The notes below the pieces were generated by a model. That model ran no database searches. It saw only the letters and a program-made list of their open reading frames with translations, and was not told the origin of the DNA. A stretch of 55,079 nucleotides of DNA from Bacillota bacterium (lineage in GTDB: Bacteria; Bacillota; Clostridia; Tissierellales; Peptoniphilaceae), in assembly GCA_029003555.1 (NCBI GenBank), contig JAQYCE010000046.1, positions 1 to 55,079 of the forward strand. Reading direction: 5' to 3'. Position numbers and translations under genes: made by a program. Positions 32,946-40,864 of this stretch are shown piece by piece (the first letter of the stretch is position 1; every line of letters begins with the position of its first letter).

Positions 32946-32961
32946 GTTAGTATATGCTAAC
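32946..32961. promoter_or_regulatory. Inverted repeat (candidate iron-regulator operator) before feoB
   Basis: GTTAGTATATGCTAAC is a near-palindrome: 5-bp half-sites GTTAG/CTAAC around TATATG. On the minus strand it overlaps a -10-like TATACT. The same GTTA-N8-TAAC pattern recurs at the feoA promoter. A DtxR/MntR-type regulator is plausible but untested. Confidence 0.55.
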
Positions 32962-32966
32962 TCCAA

Positions 32967-32990
32967 GGGAAAAAGAAAGGGCTTCCGCCC
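32967..32990 (-). terminator. Weak terminator after feoA
   Basis: Minus strand GGGC, GGAA loop, GCCC, then TTTCTTTTTCCC. The stem is only four to five pairs, so partial readthrough into feoB is expected. Confidence 0.45.
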
Positions 32991-32993
32991 GAC

Positions 32994-33221
32994 TTAGAGA
33001 TCCTTGATCTCGATATCCTTTCCGTCTTCCTTGCGGATGGTCAGGTTATAGCCTTTAATCACAATTTCAACAGGATCACCCAAAGGGGCAACCTTAACCA
33101 CATCAAAAGGCGTCCCTTTGATCAGCCCCATATCTTGGAAGCGTCTCTTTAAAGGGCCGCGTCCATGGATGCGGACCACCTCAGCCCGGTCCCCCGGTTT
33201 TAAGTCAAGTAAAGTTTTCAC
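32994..33221 (-). CDS. feoA: FeoA domain protein (second copy)
   Basis: The 75-residue SH3-like protein has LLDLKPGDRAEVVRIHGRGPLKRRFQDMGLIKGTPFDVVKVAPLGDPVEIVIKGY, the canonical FeoA layout. It is a cytosolic accessory to FeoB. The start codon is GTG, with RBS AAGGAGG 8 nt upstream, inside the 3' end of the preceding feoA-like gene (17-nt overlap), so the pair is translationally coupled. Confidence 0.94.
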   Translation of the reverse strand: MKTLLDLKPGDRAEVVRIHGRGPLKRRFQDMGLIKGTPFDVVKVAPLGDPVEIVIKGYNLTIRKEDGKDIEIKDL

Positions 33222-33480
33222 GGAAAAATCCTCCTTGAATTTCGCTCTCCTCCTCCGTCGATTCCTGAGGATGGACCTGAACCTTGTCTAACAGTTCTCT
33301 GGAAATGCCCAGGCGGGTCTGGTTCAGTAAAATAATATAATTATGGTGAAGAGAAGAAAGAAGTCGGACCTGAGCGCCGGGAATTAAACCCATATTGCCC
33401 AACTGCCGTTGAACCTTGTCTCTTCCCCGTATGCTATCGACAACGTAGGCCTTGCCTACATCCGCCATGGATAAATTCAT
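33205..33480 (-). CDS. FeoA-like domain protein (first copy)
   Basis: The 91-residue protein has the FeoA fold (VVDSIRGRDKVQRQLGNMGLIPGAQVRLL, then NYIILLNQTRLGISRELLDKV) but a divergent N-terminus and an acidic C-terminal tail. RBS GCGGAGGAAAA. It is the first gene of the feo operon. Two distinct FeoA proteins next to one FeoB are common in Clostridia; they may form a hetero-complex with FeoB. Confidence 0.9.
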   Translation of the reverse strand: MNLSMADVGKAYVVDSIRGRDKVQRQLGNMGLIPGAQVRLLSSLHHNYIILLNQTRLGISRELLDKVQVHPQESTEEESEIQGGFFRENFT

Positions 33481-33526
33481 TTTTCCTCCGCTCCGATTAT
33501 GTCATTCTCAGCAACTTCGTAAGTCC

Positions 33527-33555
33527 ATATTAACATACGATCCTTCATTTGTTAA
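33527..33555 (-). promoter_or_regulatory. Promoter of the feo operon
   Basis: -35 TTAACA (33550-33555), 17 nt, -10 TAATAT (33527-33532), about 47 nt before the first feoA start. The inverted repeat at 33551-33566 overlaps the -35. Confidence 0.62.
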
Positions 33556-33566
33556 TAGCTGCTAAC
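33551..33566. promoter_or_regulatory. Inverted repeat (candidate iron-regulator operator) at the feo promoter
   Basis: GTTAATAGCTGCTAAC has the same GTTA-N8-TAAC layout and length as the element before feoB and covers the -35 box. Twelve of 16 positions are self-complementary by eye. Confidence 0.5.
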
Positions 33567-33576
33567 TAAAAAACAG

Positions 33577-33603
33577 ATAAAAAATGGCATGGGAATCCAT
33601 GCC
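33577..33603 (-). terminator. Terminator after degV
   Basis: Minus strand GGCATGG, loop ATTC, CCATGCC, then ATTTTTTAT. It separates degV from the feo operon. Confidence 0.88.
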
Positions 33604-33659
33604 GATAGAAGTTGTTTCCTTAAAACAATTCGTGTGGTAAAAATCCTATGGATCCTTGT

Positions 33660-34484
33660 CTAATAGGCCAGGACCACTCCCCCTTCATTGGCATAAACCG
33701 TCACCAAGCCGTTGGCGGCGAGGATTTGGATGTCCTTGACAGGGAGGTCCTTGAGCCGGTCTTTGATGAAGAGGGCTCTCTCCTCGGCCTCCACATGGGA
33801 GATGTAGATGGTCCGGTCCGACCAATCCAAGAGGTTATTTTCAATTTTCTGGCAGAGTCCCTCCAAGGCGGATTTCATCCCCCGCTTAATGGAGTCAACG
33901 GAGATTTTCCCCTGGTCCCCCCGGCAGATGAGCTTGATGGAGAGTCCGGTGGCCAGACGACCGGCCATCCGGGGCATTCGTCCTGCTTTGGTCAGGGTGG
34001 AGAGGTCATCCAAAACAAACCAGGTCTGCAGGCCCTCGATATAGGCCTGGACGGTCTTCTGAATTTCGTCACTGGCCATCCCCTGGTCCAGGCATTCCTG
34101 GATCTTGCAAGCCACGGCAGTGACTCCGGAAGCAGCGGAAAGGGAATCGAAGACATGGACCTCCTTTCCCTCCTGTCTGAGCTCCTCGGCGGCCAGGAGG
34201 GCGTTGGAATGGGTTCCCGACAGCTTGCTGGAAATGGTGACGATAAAAATCCGGTCCCCCTCCTGACCCCGGTCGATAAAGAAGCGAGGAGGAACGCCGG
34301 CCGTCTTGGCGGCCTCTTCCGAAGCCCGGATATCCGCCCGGAGGGCGGCCAGGTCGATGGATTCATCGTCCACATAGTGGTTCCCATTGACATCGATCGA
34401 TAGAGGCACGCTGACGATCGAACCGGCCTCCCGGATCTTATTATTCATATCGGCTGATGAATCGGCGATGATTAGGGTTTTCAT
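33660..34484 (-). CDS. DegV family fatty-acid-binding protein
   Basis: DegV/FakB proteins bind a fatty acid and, in known cases, present it to the FakA kinase for phospholipid synthesis. The 274-residue protein shows the family start (LIIADSSADM), the SGTHSNALLAAEEL loop near 95, the central DSLSAASGVTAVACKIQ segment and the C-terminal VYANEGGVVLAY. RBS AGGAGAATGA. FakA is not in the window, so a FakB role is likely but not shown. Confidence 0.93.
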   Translation of the reverse strand: MKTLIIADSSADMNNKIREAGSIVSVPLSIDVNGNHYVDDESIDLAALRADIRASEEAAKTAGVPPRFFIDRGQEGDRIFIVTISSKLSGTHSNALLAAEELRQEGKEVHVFDSLSAASGVTAVACKIQECLDQGMASDEIQKTVQAYIEGLQTWFVLDDLSTLTKAGRMPRMAGRLATGLSIKLICRGDQGKISVDSIKRGMKSALEGLCQKIENNLLDWSDRTIYISHVEAEERALFIKDRLKDLPVKDIQILAANGLVTVYANEGGVVLAY

Positions 34485-34526
34485 TCATTCTCCTTGCTTA
34501 TCCGGTTTTCCCTATGAAATAGGCTC

Positions 34527-35909
34527 TCACTCCTCGGAAGACGCCAGGCTTTCCTGTGCGCAGGCCATAAGGGCCTCCCGGGTATTTTCCACTTTTCCTT
34601 CAATGACCAGGGCTAGCAGCCGGTCCAGGGTCTCCCCGATCTGTCTCCCTTGATTATAACCCATATCCATCAAGTCCCGCCCCCCAATTGCCAGGTCGCT
34701 TACCCGGGTGGGAAGGCGGTTGCGTTGAACCGTCCGGACCAGGTCCATGGATTGGATAATTTCATCCCTATATTTTTCCAGCTTGGTCCCCTGATCCCGC
34801 CTCCGACCGATTTCGGATTTTTTCCGAGCCAGGAAGGCATCGGGGCCCGACTTCCGGAAAAGGAGGTAGGGCATGGCCATGTCCCCCAGTTCGCCCACGA
34901 AGGTCTGGGCCTGGGACTGGTCTTTCGGGAGTTCAATGTCTTCCCGAAGAAGGATAGCCACCCGATCTTGAAGGTCATTGGAGGATTTGAACCGCCTTAA
35001 GATCTTCTTTGCCCGTCGTGACCGGCTCTCCCCTTGCTGAGGGGAGAGGGAGGAGAGGAGGCAGGCCCAACGGTAATCCTCTTCCGGGGGAAGAAAGTTG
35101 TAGCGTTGCCTGGCCAGGGCTGAGTCGATTTCAGGAATGAGGACCGGGAGAAGGCCCAGACTTTCCATGGCCTGGATGGCCCTGCCCGCCGACTTGTCCG
35201 TCAGCATCCGGGTCATCTCCTCCAGGCACCTCTCCATGGAGAGGCGGGTCAGGTCCTCCTTATGGCTCTGGATGGCCTCCTGGAGGTGGGGTTCCAGAAC
35301 CAGGCCCAGGCGGGCGGCGAAGCGGACAGCCCGGAGCATCCGGAGCCCATCTTCCTCGATCCGGTCCTTGGGGTTCCCCACCGCCCGGAGGAGGCCTTTC
35401 TTGAGGTCTCCCCTTCCGTCAAAGGGGTCCATGAGCCCTCTCTCGGGGTGGTAGGCCATAGCATTCATGGTAAAGTCCCGGCGGAGGAGGTCCTCTTCAA
35501 TCTTGTCGGAATAGGTCACCCGGTCGGGATGGCGGCCGTCCCGGTAGCCTTCCTCCGACCGGTAGGTCGTAATCTCATAGGGGATGTCCTTCCAGACCAC
35601 CTTGATGGTGCCGAAGGACTTGCCCACATCTACCGTCTTGCAGTCGGAGAAGACAGCCTCGATTTCCTCAGGCCGGGCGTCTGTAGCAAAGTCAATGTCG
35701 TGGAGGTCGACCCCCTCGCCCCAGACCGGGTCCCCTTCCTCCTTATGGAGGAGGGACTTGATCCGGCGGAAGGGGCCCTCTGTCCCCCCACCTGCCTGGG
35801 CCCTTCCGGCCAGGTAGGCGTCCCGAACGGCTCCCCCCACCACCCAGGCCTCATACCCGGCCCCTTCCAGACGGCCGATGATCTCCCCGGTGGCTTTTGG
35901 GAAGGTCAT
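34527..35909 (-). CDS. cca: CCA tRNA nucleotidyltransferase
   Basis: It adds or repairs the CCA 3' end of tRNAs, which the tRNA-Ser here needs. This is a class II nucleotidyltransferase of 460 residues: VVGGAVRDAYL near 22, the catalytic DIDFATDA pair near 70, RDFTMNAMAY, and RFAARLGL near 195. A C-terminal helical and HD-like region follows, partly degenerate. The stop overlaps nothing downstream, but its own start overlaps the glmM stop by 4 nt, so it is translationally coupled to glmM. Confidence 0.95.
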   Translation of the reverse strand: MTFPKATGEIIGRLEGAGYEAWVVGGAVRDAYLAGRAQAGGGTEGPFRRIKSLLHKEEGDPVWGEGVDLHDIDFATDARPEEIEAVFSDCKTVDVGKSFGTIKVVWKDIPYEITTYRSEEGYRDGRHPDRVTYSDKIEEDLLRRDFTMNAMAYHPERGLMDPFDGRGDLKKGLLRAVGNPKDRIEEDGLRMLRAVRFAARLGLVLEPHLQEAIQSHKEDLTRLSMERCLEEMTRMLTDKSAGRAIQAMESLGLLPVLIPEIDSALARQRYNFLPPEEDYRWACLLSSLSPQQGESRSRRAKKILRRFKSSNDLQDRVAILLREDIELPKDQSQAQTFVGELGDMAMPYLLFRKSGPDAFLARKKSEIGRRRDQGTKLEKYRDEIIQSMDLVRTVQRNRLPTRVSDLAIGGRDLMDMGYNQGRQIGETLDRLLALVIEGKVENTREALMACAQESLASSEE

Positions 35910-37267
35910 GCCAGGAGCCCTGCTTGGCCGATGGCCTCCACAATATCGTCAACAGCCTTTTGGCAGACGTCCGGATCCAGATGCTCGGCCATGACCCGGA
36001 GGACAGGTTCCGTTCCGGAAGGTCGGACCAGGGTTCTCCCTTCCTTGCCAAGGCGGTCATTGACCCGGTCAATGGTGGCCAGAACCGCCTCATTGTGGAG
36101 GACCGTCTTCTTGTCCTTGACTCGGACATTTTCCAGAACCTGGGGATAGGCCTTTAGAGCGGCATGGAGGCTGGCCAGGTCGGTCTTCTCCTCCACCATG
36201 ATCTCCGTTAAGCGGATGGCCGTCAGGACCCCGTCCCCGGTCGTCGCATACTTGGAGAAGATGATATGGCCCGACTGTTCGCCACCGATGGAGTAGCCGT
36301 GGTCCATGAGCTCCTTAGCGACAAACTTGTCCCCTACCTGGGTCTGGATGTAGTCGATACCGGAGGTCTCCAGGGCCTTGTACAAGCCGAAGTTGGACAT
36401 AACGGTGGTGACCACCATGTTCTTTTGGAGCTGGCCCCGGTCCTTGAGGTAGTTGCCGGCGATGTAGAGAATGGCATCCCCGTCCACCACTTCTCCCTTG
36501 TTATCCACGGCAATGCAGCGGTCGGCATCCCCGTCGAAGGCGAAGCCCACATCCAATCCTTCTTTTTTGACGAATTCCACCAGCTGGTGGATGTGTGTGG
36601 AACCGGCATCCCGGTTGATGTTAACCCCGTTGGGCTTATTGTTAATGACGTAGGTTTCCGCTCCCAGGGCGTCGAAGACATTCTTGGCAATCATAAACGA
36701 GGCGCCGTTGGCACAGTCCAGGCCGATCTTGACCCGTTTGAAGGACCGGCGGGCGGTCGAAATCAGGTAGCCCGTATAGCGGTTCCGTCCGACGACATAG
36801 TCCCGGACCTCTCCGATTTCTCCCTGTTTAGCCAGGGGGAGGTCATCCTCTTCCCGGTCGATGTATTCTTCAATCTTGCGGAGGATATCCTCCTCCATCT
36901 TGGCTCCTTCTTCTCCAATGAGCTTGATCCCATTGTCATAAAAGGGGTTGTGGCTGGCGGAGATCATAATCCCGCAGGCGAAGTCGTCCGCCTGAACACA
37001 GTAGGATACGCTGGGGGTAGTCGTCACATGGAGAAGGTAGGCATCCGATCCTGAAGATGTGATCCCTGCGGCCAGGGCCATCTCCAGCATATAAGAAGAC
37101 CGGCGGGTATCCTTCCCGATGACAATCCGGGGGCGGGGGTTGGCCTCATCCCCTTCAAAGTTCTTTTTATAATAATCACCCAAAAAGCGCCCGATCCGGT
37201 AGGCATGGGCTGCAGTCAGATCCTTATTGGCTTCCCCGCGGAAACCATCCGTTCCAAAGTATTTCAT
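35906..37267 (-). CDS. glmM: Phosphoglucosamine mutase
   Basis: GlmM interconverts glucosamine-6-P and glucosamine-1-P on the way to UDP-GlcNAc and peptidoglycan. The ATG at 37267 (MKYFGTDGFRG) is preferred because GGAGGAAAGG precedes it; this gives 453 residues. The phosphoserine loop ISASHNPFYDNG near 100, metal-binding DGDADR near 240, substrate loop GGEQSGHIIF and phosphate loop RPSGTEPVLRVM are all intact. Confidence 0.96.
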   Translation of the reverse strand: MKYFGTDGFRGEANKDLTAAHAYRIGRFLGDYYKKNFEGDEANPRPRIVIGKDTRRSSYMLEMALAAGITSSGSDAYLLHVTTTPSVSYCVQADDFACGIMISASHNPFYDNGIKLIGEEGAKMEEDILRKIEEYIDREEDDLPLAKQGEIGEVRDYVVGRNRYTGYLISTARRSFKRVKIGLDCANGASFMIAKNVFDALGAETYVINNKPNGVNINRDAGSTHIHQLVEFVKKEGLDVGFAFDGDADRCIAVDNKGEVVDGDAILYIAGNYLKDRGQLQKNMVVTTVMSNFGLYKALETSGIDYIQTQVGDKFVAKELMDHGYSIGGEQSGHIIFSKYATTGDGVLTAIRLTEIMVEEKTDLASLHAALKAYPQVLENVRVKDKKTVLHNEAVLATIDRVNDRLGKEGRTLVRPSGTEPVLRVMAEHLDPDVCQKAVDDIVEAIGQAGLLA

Positions 37268-37366
37268 CCTTTCCTCCATTCACTGGCTTTCCTTCCCTTT
37301 TAGGGCCGCCCCATCCACAGAGGGAACCCCATCCGGGAGTCAACCTATTCTACCTCAAATCAAAGA

Positions 37367-37400
37367 ATCCTGTCAGCTTGGCGGGCCAATCTGACAGGAT
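37367..37400 (-). terminator. Terminator after the G5/3D protein
   Basis: Minus strand ATCCTGTCAG, 14-nt loop region, CTGACAGGAT, then TCTTTGATTT. Strong stem, weak T-run. Confidence 0.7.
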
Positions 37401-37423
37401 CTTCCTCTGTGAACGATTTTGAA

Positions 37424-38395
37424 TTATCGGATGTAGACATCCAGGTGGTTGCCCACGGTCCCCCGGTCGTAGATCTTTCCTGCCCCGCCGAAGGGGGTGG
37501 GATAGACTGTGCCCTTTGGGGCGGAACCGGCTAAGACAATGAAGCCGTCCCCGTCGCAGACATAGCCTGCTCCGTTGACATGGCGTCCGGGAATCCGGAG
37601 CCCGGAGCCGGGAAGAACGGACTGGGAGTAATAAGTATAGCGGTAGCCTCCCCAATTGATCACACCCTTATGCATGAACTGGCTCAAGGTATAGGTCGAT
37701 GAAGAATTGGCTACAGCCGCCGGGGCCTTCTTGGTCCCTTCAAGAACGATCTTGGTGACCGGCTGGCTGGTGACCTCCTTGCTGATCTGGGTCTCTTCCA
37801 CCAGGTCCCCATTTTTATAGACTCTTTCGCTGGTGATGGTCAGCTGACCCGGCTTTCCTTCCCGGTCAACCTTGGTCTTTCCCTGGTAGAGCTTGTCGGA
37901 CTTCCGACTCTCCACTTCGAAAGGAATCTCTTCCGTCTCCTCTTCCACCCGGTGGTCAATGTGGTCCAGGGTGACCTTCATCCCGTCTTCCAACTTCGCC
38001 ATCCGGGCGGGTTGGATCTCATCGTCCTGGTCATAGTCCGCATCCACTTCTTCCAGGAATTCCCCTACCGTTCCGGCGTAGCTGGTGTAGGTCTCATTTT
38101 TCTTGCCATCCCGGAAGCGGATGGTCTTTTTCGTTTCCACCGTGGCTTCCATCCCGTCTTCCAGGGTGGCATCCAAGTTGATCGAGGAATGGGCTTGGTC
38201 CAAATTGCTATATCCTGCTTCAATAAGGGCTTGTCTGAGTGTATCTTCTTCCGTCCGAATTTCCATCTCTTCGCCGTCCAAGTTAACATGAATATCCTTT
38301 GGCCGGTTGGCATAGGCCCATGTTCCAAAAAGGATGGACAGGGCGAAAATGACCGAGAAAAGAAGGATTTGTCTTCTTAAAGAGTAATCTCTCAT
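37424..38395 (-). CDS. YabE-like cell-wall protein with G5 and 3D-like domains
   Basis: The ATG at 38395 is chosen for its RBS (TTTTGGAGGACCA); it gives 323 residues. A signal peptide or anchor (RRQILLFSVIFALSILFGTWAYA) is followed by DUF348-type ubiquitin-like repeats (about 35-150), a G5 domain (DKLYQGKTKVDREGKPGQLTITSERVYKNGDLVEE) and a C-terminal 3D-like domain. The latter retains two of the three Asp (KIYDRGTVGN and HLDVYI); the first, expected before the PKGTVY segment, appears to be missing. Family members are secreted resuscitation-promoting or lytic wall enzymes. Activity here is uncertain. Confidence 0.85.
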   Translation of the reverse strand: MRDYSLRRQILLFSVIFALSILFGTWAYANRPKDIHVNLDGEEMEIRTEEDTLRQALIEAGYSNLDQAHSSINLDATLEDGMEATVETKKTIRFRDGKKNETYTSYAGTVGEFLEEVDADYDQDDEIQPARMAKLEDGMKVTLDHIDHRVEEETEEIPFEVESRKSDKLYQGKTKVDREGKPGQLTITSERVYKNGDLVEETQISKEVTSQPVTKIVLEGTKKAPAAVANSSSTYTLSQFMHKGVINWGGYRYTYYSQSVLPGSGLRIPGRHVNGAGYVCDGDGFIVLAGSAPKGTVYPTPFGGAGKIYDRGTVGNHLDVYIR

Positions 38396-38448
38396 TGGTC
38401 CTCCAAAATTTTCTTGTAACCTTTTTGTTACTGATATATGACTTGTTA

Positions 38449-38477
38449 ATAATACATAGGTCACTGGAGGCTTTCAA
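38449..38477 (-). promoter_or_regulatory. Promoter of the YabE-like gene
   Basis: -35 TTGAAA (38472-38477), 17 nt, -10 TATTAT (38449-38454), about 50 nt before the start codon. Confidence 0.78.
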
Positions 38478-38512
38478 GCCTTTTTCAAGCATTTGGAGGA
38501 TTTTGGGATAAT

Positions 38513-39352
38513 TTATTTCTTTTTTGTAATATTTAGAGCTTCCTGGTAGAGGTCATTTTTGGCCAGGCCCGACCATTCCGCCACTTCCTTGACGGCATCC
38601 TTGGTCGACCTCCCCTGGTCAATCAGGGTCCTGAGGCGGTCCACCACCTGGTCCATCCCCGGGCTCTCCTCATTCGGTTCGGCCCCTTCCAGAACCAGGA
38701 CGAATTCCCCCTTCTCCACCACATCAAGGTCCCCGGACTCCTTCCCCAAAAAGGATTGCCGCTCTTCGTAGGTCTTGGTCCATTCCCGGAGGAGGGCCAT
38801 CCGCCTCTCCGGCCAGCGTTGGCCGAACTCCTCCAGGGTCTTGCGGATCCGGTGGGGGGCCTCATAGATCACCGCCGCCATCTCCATCCGGTCAAGTTTT
38901 TCCAGGGCCTCCCGGCGTTCCTTGCCCTTTCGGGGGAGGAAGCCTAAAAAGGCGTAGGTCCCCTCCCCCAGGCCGGACGCCACAAAACAGGTATCCGCGG
39001 CAGAGGGGCCGGGCAGGACGGTGAAGGGGAGTCTCCGGGCAATGGCGTGGCGGATGAGGATGGCGCCGGGATCCGAGATCCCGGGCATACCCGCATCGGA
39101 GACCAGGCAGACCCTCTTCCCCTCTGCCACCCGGTCCAGGATGTCCCGGGACCGGGCCTCTTCATTGAATTTTTCATAGGAAATCAAGGGCGCATGGACC
39201 TCATAGTAATCCATGAGGGGGCCGGAGTGGCGGGTGTCCTCGCAGGCGATGAGGTCCGCCTCCCGGAGAGCCCGGAGGGCCCGAAGGGTGATGTCCTCCC
39301 GGTTGCCGATGGGGGTGGGTACAACAATGAGTATGCCGTCATTCGCGGGCAT
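38513..39352 (-). CDS. rsmI: 16S rRNA (cytidine1402-2'-O)-methyltransferase RsmI
   Basis: RsmI methylates the ribose of C1402 in the 16S decoding centre using SAM. I choose ATG 39352 (MPANDGILIVVPTPIGN) because AAGGAGGAGACC precedes it and an upstream in-frame ATG would overlap the ferredoxin terminator; this gives 279 residues. Signatures: PTPIGNREDITLRAL, ACEDTRHSGPL, VSDAGMPGISDPG and the LPGPSAADTC loop. The C-terminal HTH-like extension (AVKEVAEWSGLAKNDLYQEALNI) is present. Confidence 0.96.
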   Translation of the reverse strand: MPANDGILIVVPTPIGNREDITLRALRALREADLIACEDTRHSGPLMDYYEVHAPLISYEKFNEEARSRDILDRVAEGKRVCLVSDAGMPGISDPGAILIRHAIARRLPFTVLPGPSAADTCFVASGLGEGTYAFLGFLPRKGKERREALEKLDRMEMAAVIYEAPHRIRKTLEEFGQRWPERRMALLREWTKTYEERQSFLGKESGDLDVVEKGEFVLVLEGAEPNEESPGMDQVVDRLRTLIDQGRSTKDAVKEVAEWSGLAKNDLYQEALNITKKK

Positions 39353-39372
39353 GGTCTCCTCCTTCACCATAA

Positions 39373-39401
39373 TAAAAAAAGGCTCCCCCGAAAGGGGAGC
39401 C
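39373..39401 (-). terminator. Terminator after ferredoxin
   Basis: Minus strand GGCTCCCC, TTTC loop, GGGGGAGCC, then TTTTTTTATT. Confidence 0.92.
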
Positions 39402-39415
39402 CTATGACTTACCAA

Positions 39416-39589
39416 TTAGTCTTCATCCGGAATGATGGAGTCTGTCGGGCAAACGCCGGCGCAGGCACCGCAATCGATGCAGACATCAGGGTTGATTTCG
39501 TAAATGTCGCCTTCAGAGATTGCGCCCGTGGGGCATTCATCCAAGCAGGTCCCGCAAGCAATGCAGGTGTCCAAAATTTTATAAGCCAT
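39416..39589 (-). CDS. 2[4Fe-4S] ferredoxin
   Basis: This 57-residue clostridial-type ferredoxin has both cluster motifs: CIACGTCLDECP and CIDCGACAGVCP. Start at 39589 (MAYKILDTC) with RBS GAGGAGGAAAA. It has its own promoter and terminator, so it is monocistronic even though it sits inside the conserved rsmI-ricT neighbourhood. It carries low-potential electrons in anaerobic metabolism. Confidence 0.97.
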   Translation of the reverse strand: MAYKILDTCIACGTCLDECPTGAISEGDIYEINPDVCIDCGACAGVCPTDSIIPDED

Positions 39590-39651
39590 AATTTTCCTCC
39601 TCATTTATGTAAGGTTTTCTAGCTGAAACCTTCATGCCTTGTTACAAATTC

Positions 39652-39679
39652 ATCATACCAGAAAGTGGCTGAATGTCAA
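39652..39679 (-). promoter_or_regulatory. Strong ferredoxin promoter
   Basis: -35 TTGACA (39674-39679), 16 nt ending TGG, -10 TATGAT (39652-39657); consensus -35 plus extended -10. Confidence 0.85.
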
Positions 39680-39682
39680 GAC

Positions 39683-39719
39683 AAAAAGAGAGGCGGCAGG
39701 CCCAAATGAGCCTGCCACC
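39683..39719 (-). terminator. Terminator after ricT
   Basis: Minus strand GGTGGCAGG, loop, CCTGCCGCC, then TCTCTTTTTG. It ends the tmk-yaaQ-holB-ricT run just before the ferredoxin promoter. Confidence 0.85.
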
Positions 39720-39746
39720 AACTATTGTGAGCCTATAGATTTCCCT

Positions 39747-40853
39747 CTATTTCCTCCGCCGTCTCCGCCCCATCCTTCTCTTTTTCGGCTTAACCCGCCC
39801 TTTGACGGCATAGGGCTCCTGAAAGGGGAGGGTCTCTTGGCCCTTATCTTCTACGGGGGCATCTTCTTGGGCCCGGCAGGGGCAGGAACAGGTGCGGGAA
39901 ATTTCTTCCTCCGAAATTTCCTCCTCATCCCTCTTGTCCGCTTCCTCTTCTTCACGGAGGGCCTTCTTCTCCCCCTCCGTCACGAAGTCGTGGTCCTCCA
40001 TATCCTCCCAGAGTTCGGGCTTGGAGTGGCCTTTTTTCCGCTTTTGAAGGATTTCAATGGCATCCACGCTGTAGTACTTTTCATCCCCCGTCCCATCGTC
40101 CTTGTAGATATGGACCCGGACCCGGGTCTGGAGGACATCCCGGTCCACGACATGACCCTGGCCATCTTCGGTCAGAACCAGGGTCCCCTTGGGGGGGACT
40201 TTTTTGGTGTTGGCCTGGTAAACTTCCTGTTCGTAATTCAAGCAGCACATGAGCCGGCCACAGATGCCGGAGATCTTGGTGGGATTGAGGGAGAGACCCT
40301 GGGTCTTGGCCATCTTGATCGAAACAGGGTCAAAATCCCTCATGAAGCGGTGGCAGCAGAACTCCTGGCCACAAGGACCGATTCCGCCTAAAAGCTTGGC
40401 CTGGTCCCGGACCCCGATCTGGCGGAGTTCAATCCGGGTATGGAAATTCTGGGCCAGCTCGCGGACCAACTTCCGGAAGTCCACCCGGTGGTCGGCCGTA
40501 AAATAGAAGATGAGCTTGGACCGGTCAAAGGTAAATTCAGCCCCGACCAGGTTCATTTCCAGCCCCTCTTCAGCAATCTTTATTTTGCAAAACTCGACCG
40601 CTTCTTTGGCGCGGGCGAGGTTCTCTTCGTGGGTTTTCAGGTCTTCTTCCGTGGCCTTGCGGACCAAGCTGGGAATCTGATCCGGAAGGAGATCCTCCGG
40701 CAGGCGGATATTCGAAAGAGCAACCTGACCGAATTCCAGGCCGTGGTCGGAGGGGCAGATAGCACCCTCATCCAATCGAAAAACCTCATCTCCGGGTCGG
40801 TAGTATTCCAACCTCCCGGTGGCCTTGAACCGGACACCGATGACTTCTTGCAT
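39747..40853 (-). CDS. ricT: PSP1 domain protein RicT (YaaT)
   Basis: RicT is part of the RicA-F-T iron-sulfur complex that in Bacillus supports RNA processing by RNase Y and developmental switches. The start 40853 (MQEVIGVRFKATG) has RBS GAGGAGGAAAGC. Of 368 residues, the PSP1 core (about 50-260) carries the family cysteines: GPCGQEFCCHRF and GICGRLMCCLNYE. A long charged C-terminal tail (Glu/Lys-rich, then Arg-rich) follows. RicA and RicF are not adjacent. It is 11 nt after holB. Confidence 0.93.
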   Translation of the reverse strand: MQEVIGVRFKATGRLEYYRPGDEVFRLDEGAICPSDHGLEFGQVALSNIRLPEDLLPDQIPSLVRKATEEDLKTHEENLARAKEAVEFCKIKIAEEGLEMNLVGAEFTFDRSKLIFYFTADHRVDFRKLVRELAQNFHTRIELRQIGVRDQAKLLGGIGPCGQEFCCHRFMRDFDPVSIKMAKTQGLSLNPTKISGICGRLMCCLNYEQEVYQANTKKVPPKGTLVLTEDGQGHVVDRDVLQTRVRVHIYKDDGTGDEKYYSVDAIEILQKRKKGHSKPELWEDMEDHDFVTEGEKKALREEEEADKRDEEEISEEEISRTCSCPCRAQEDAPVEDKGQETLPFQEPYAVKGRVKPKKRRMGRRRRRK

Positions 40854-40864
40854 GCTTTCCTCCT

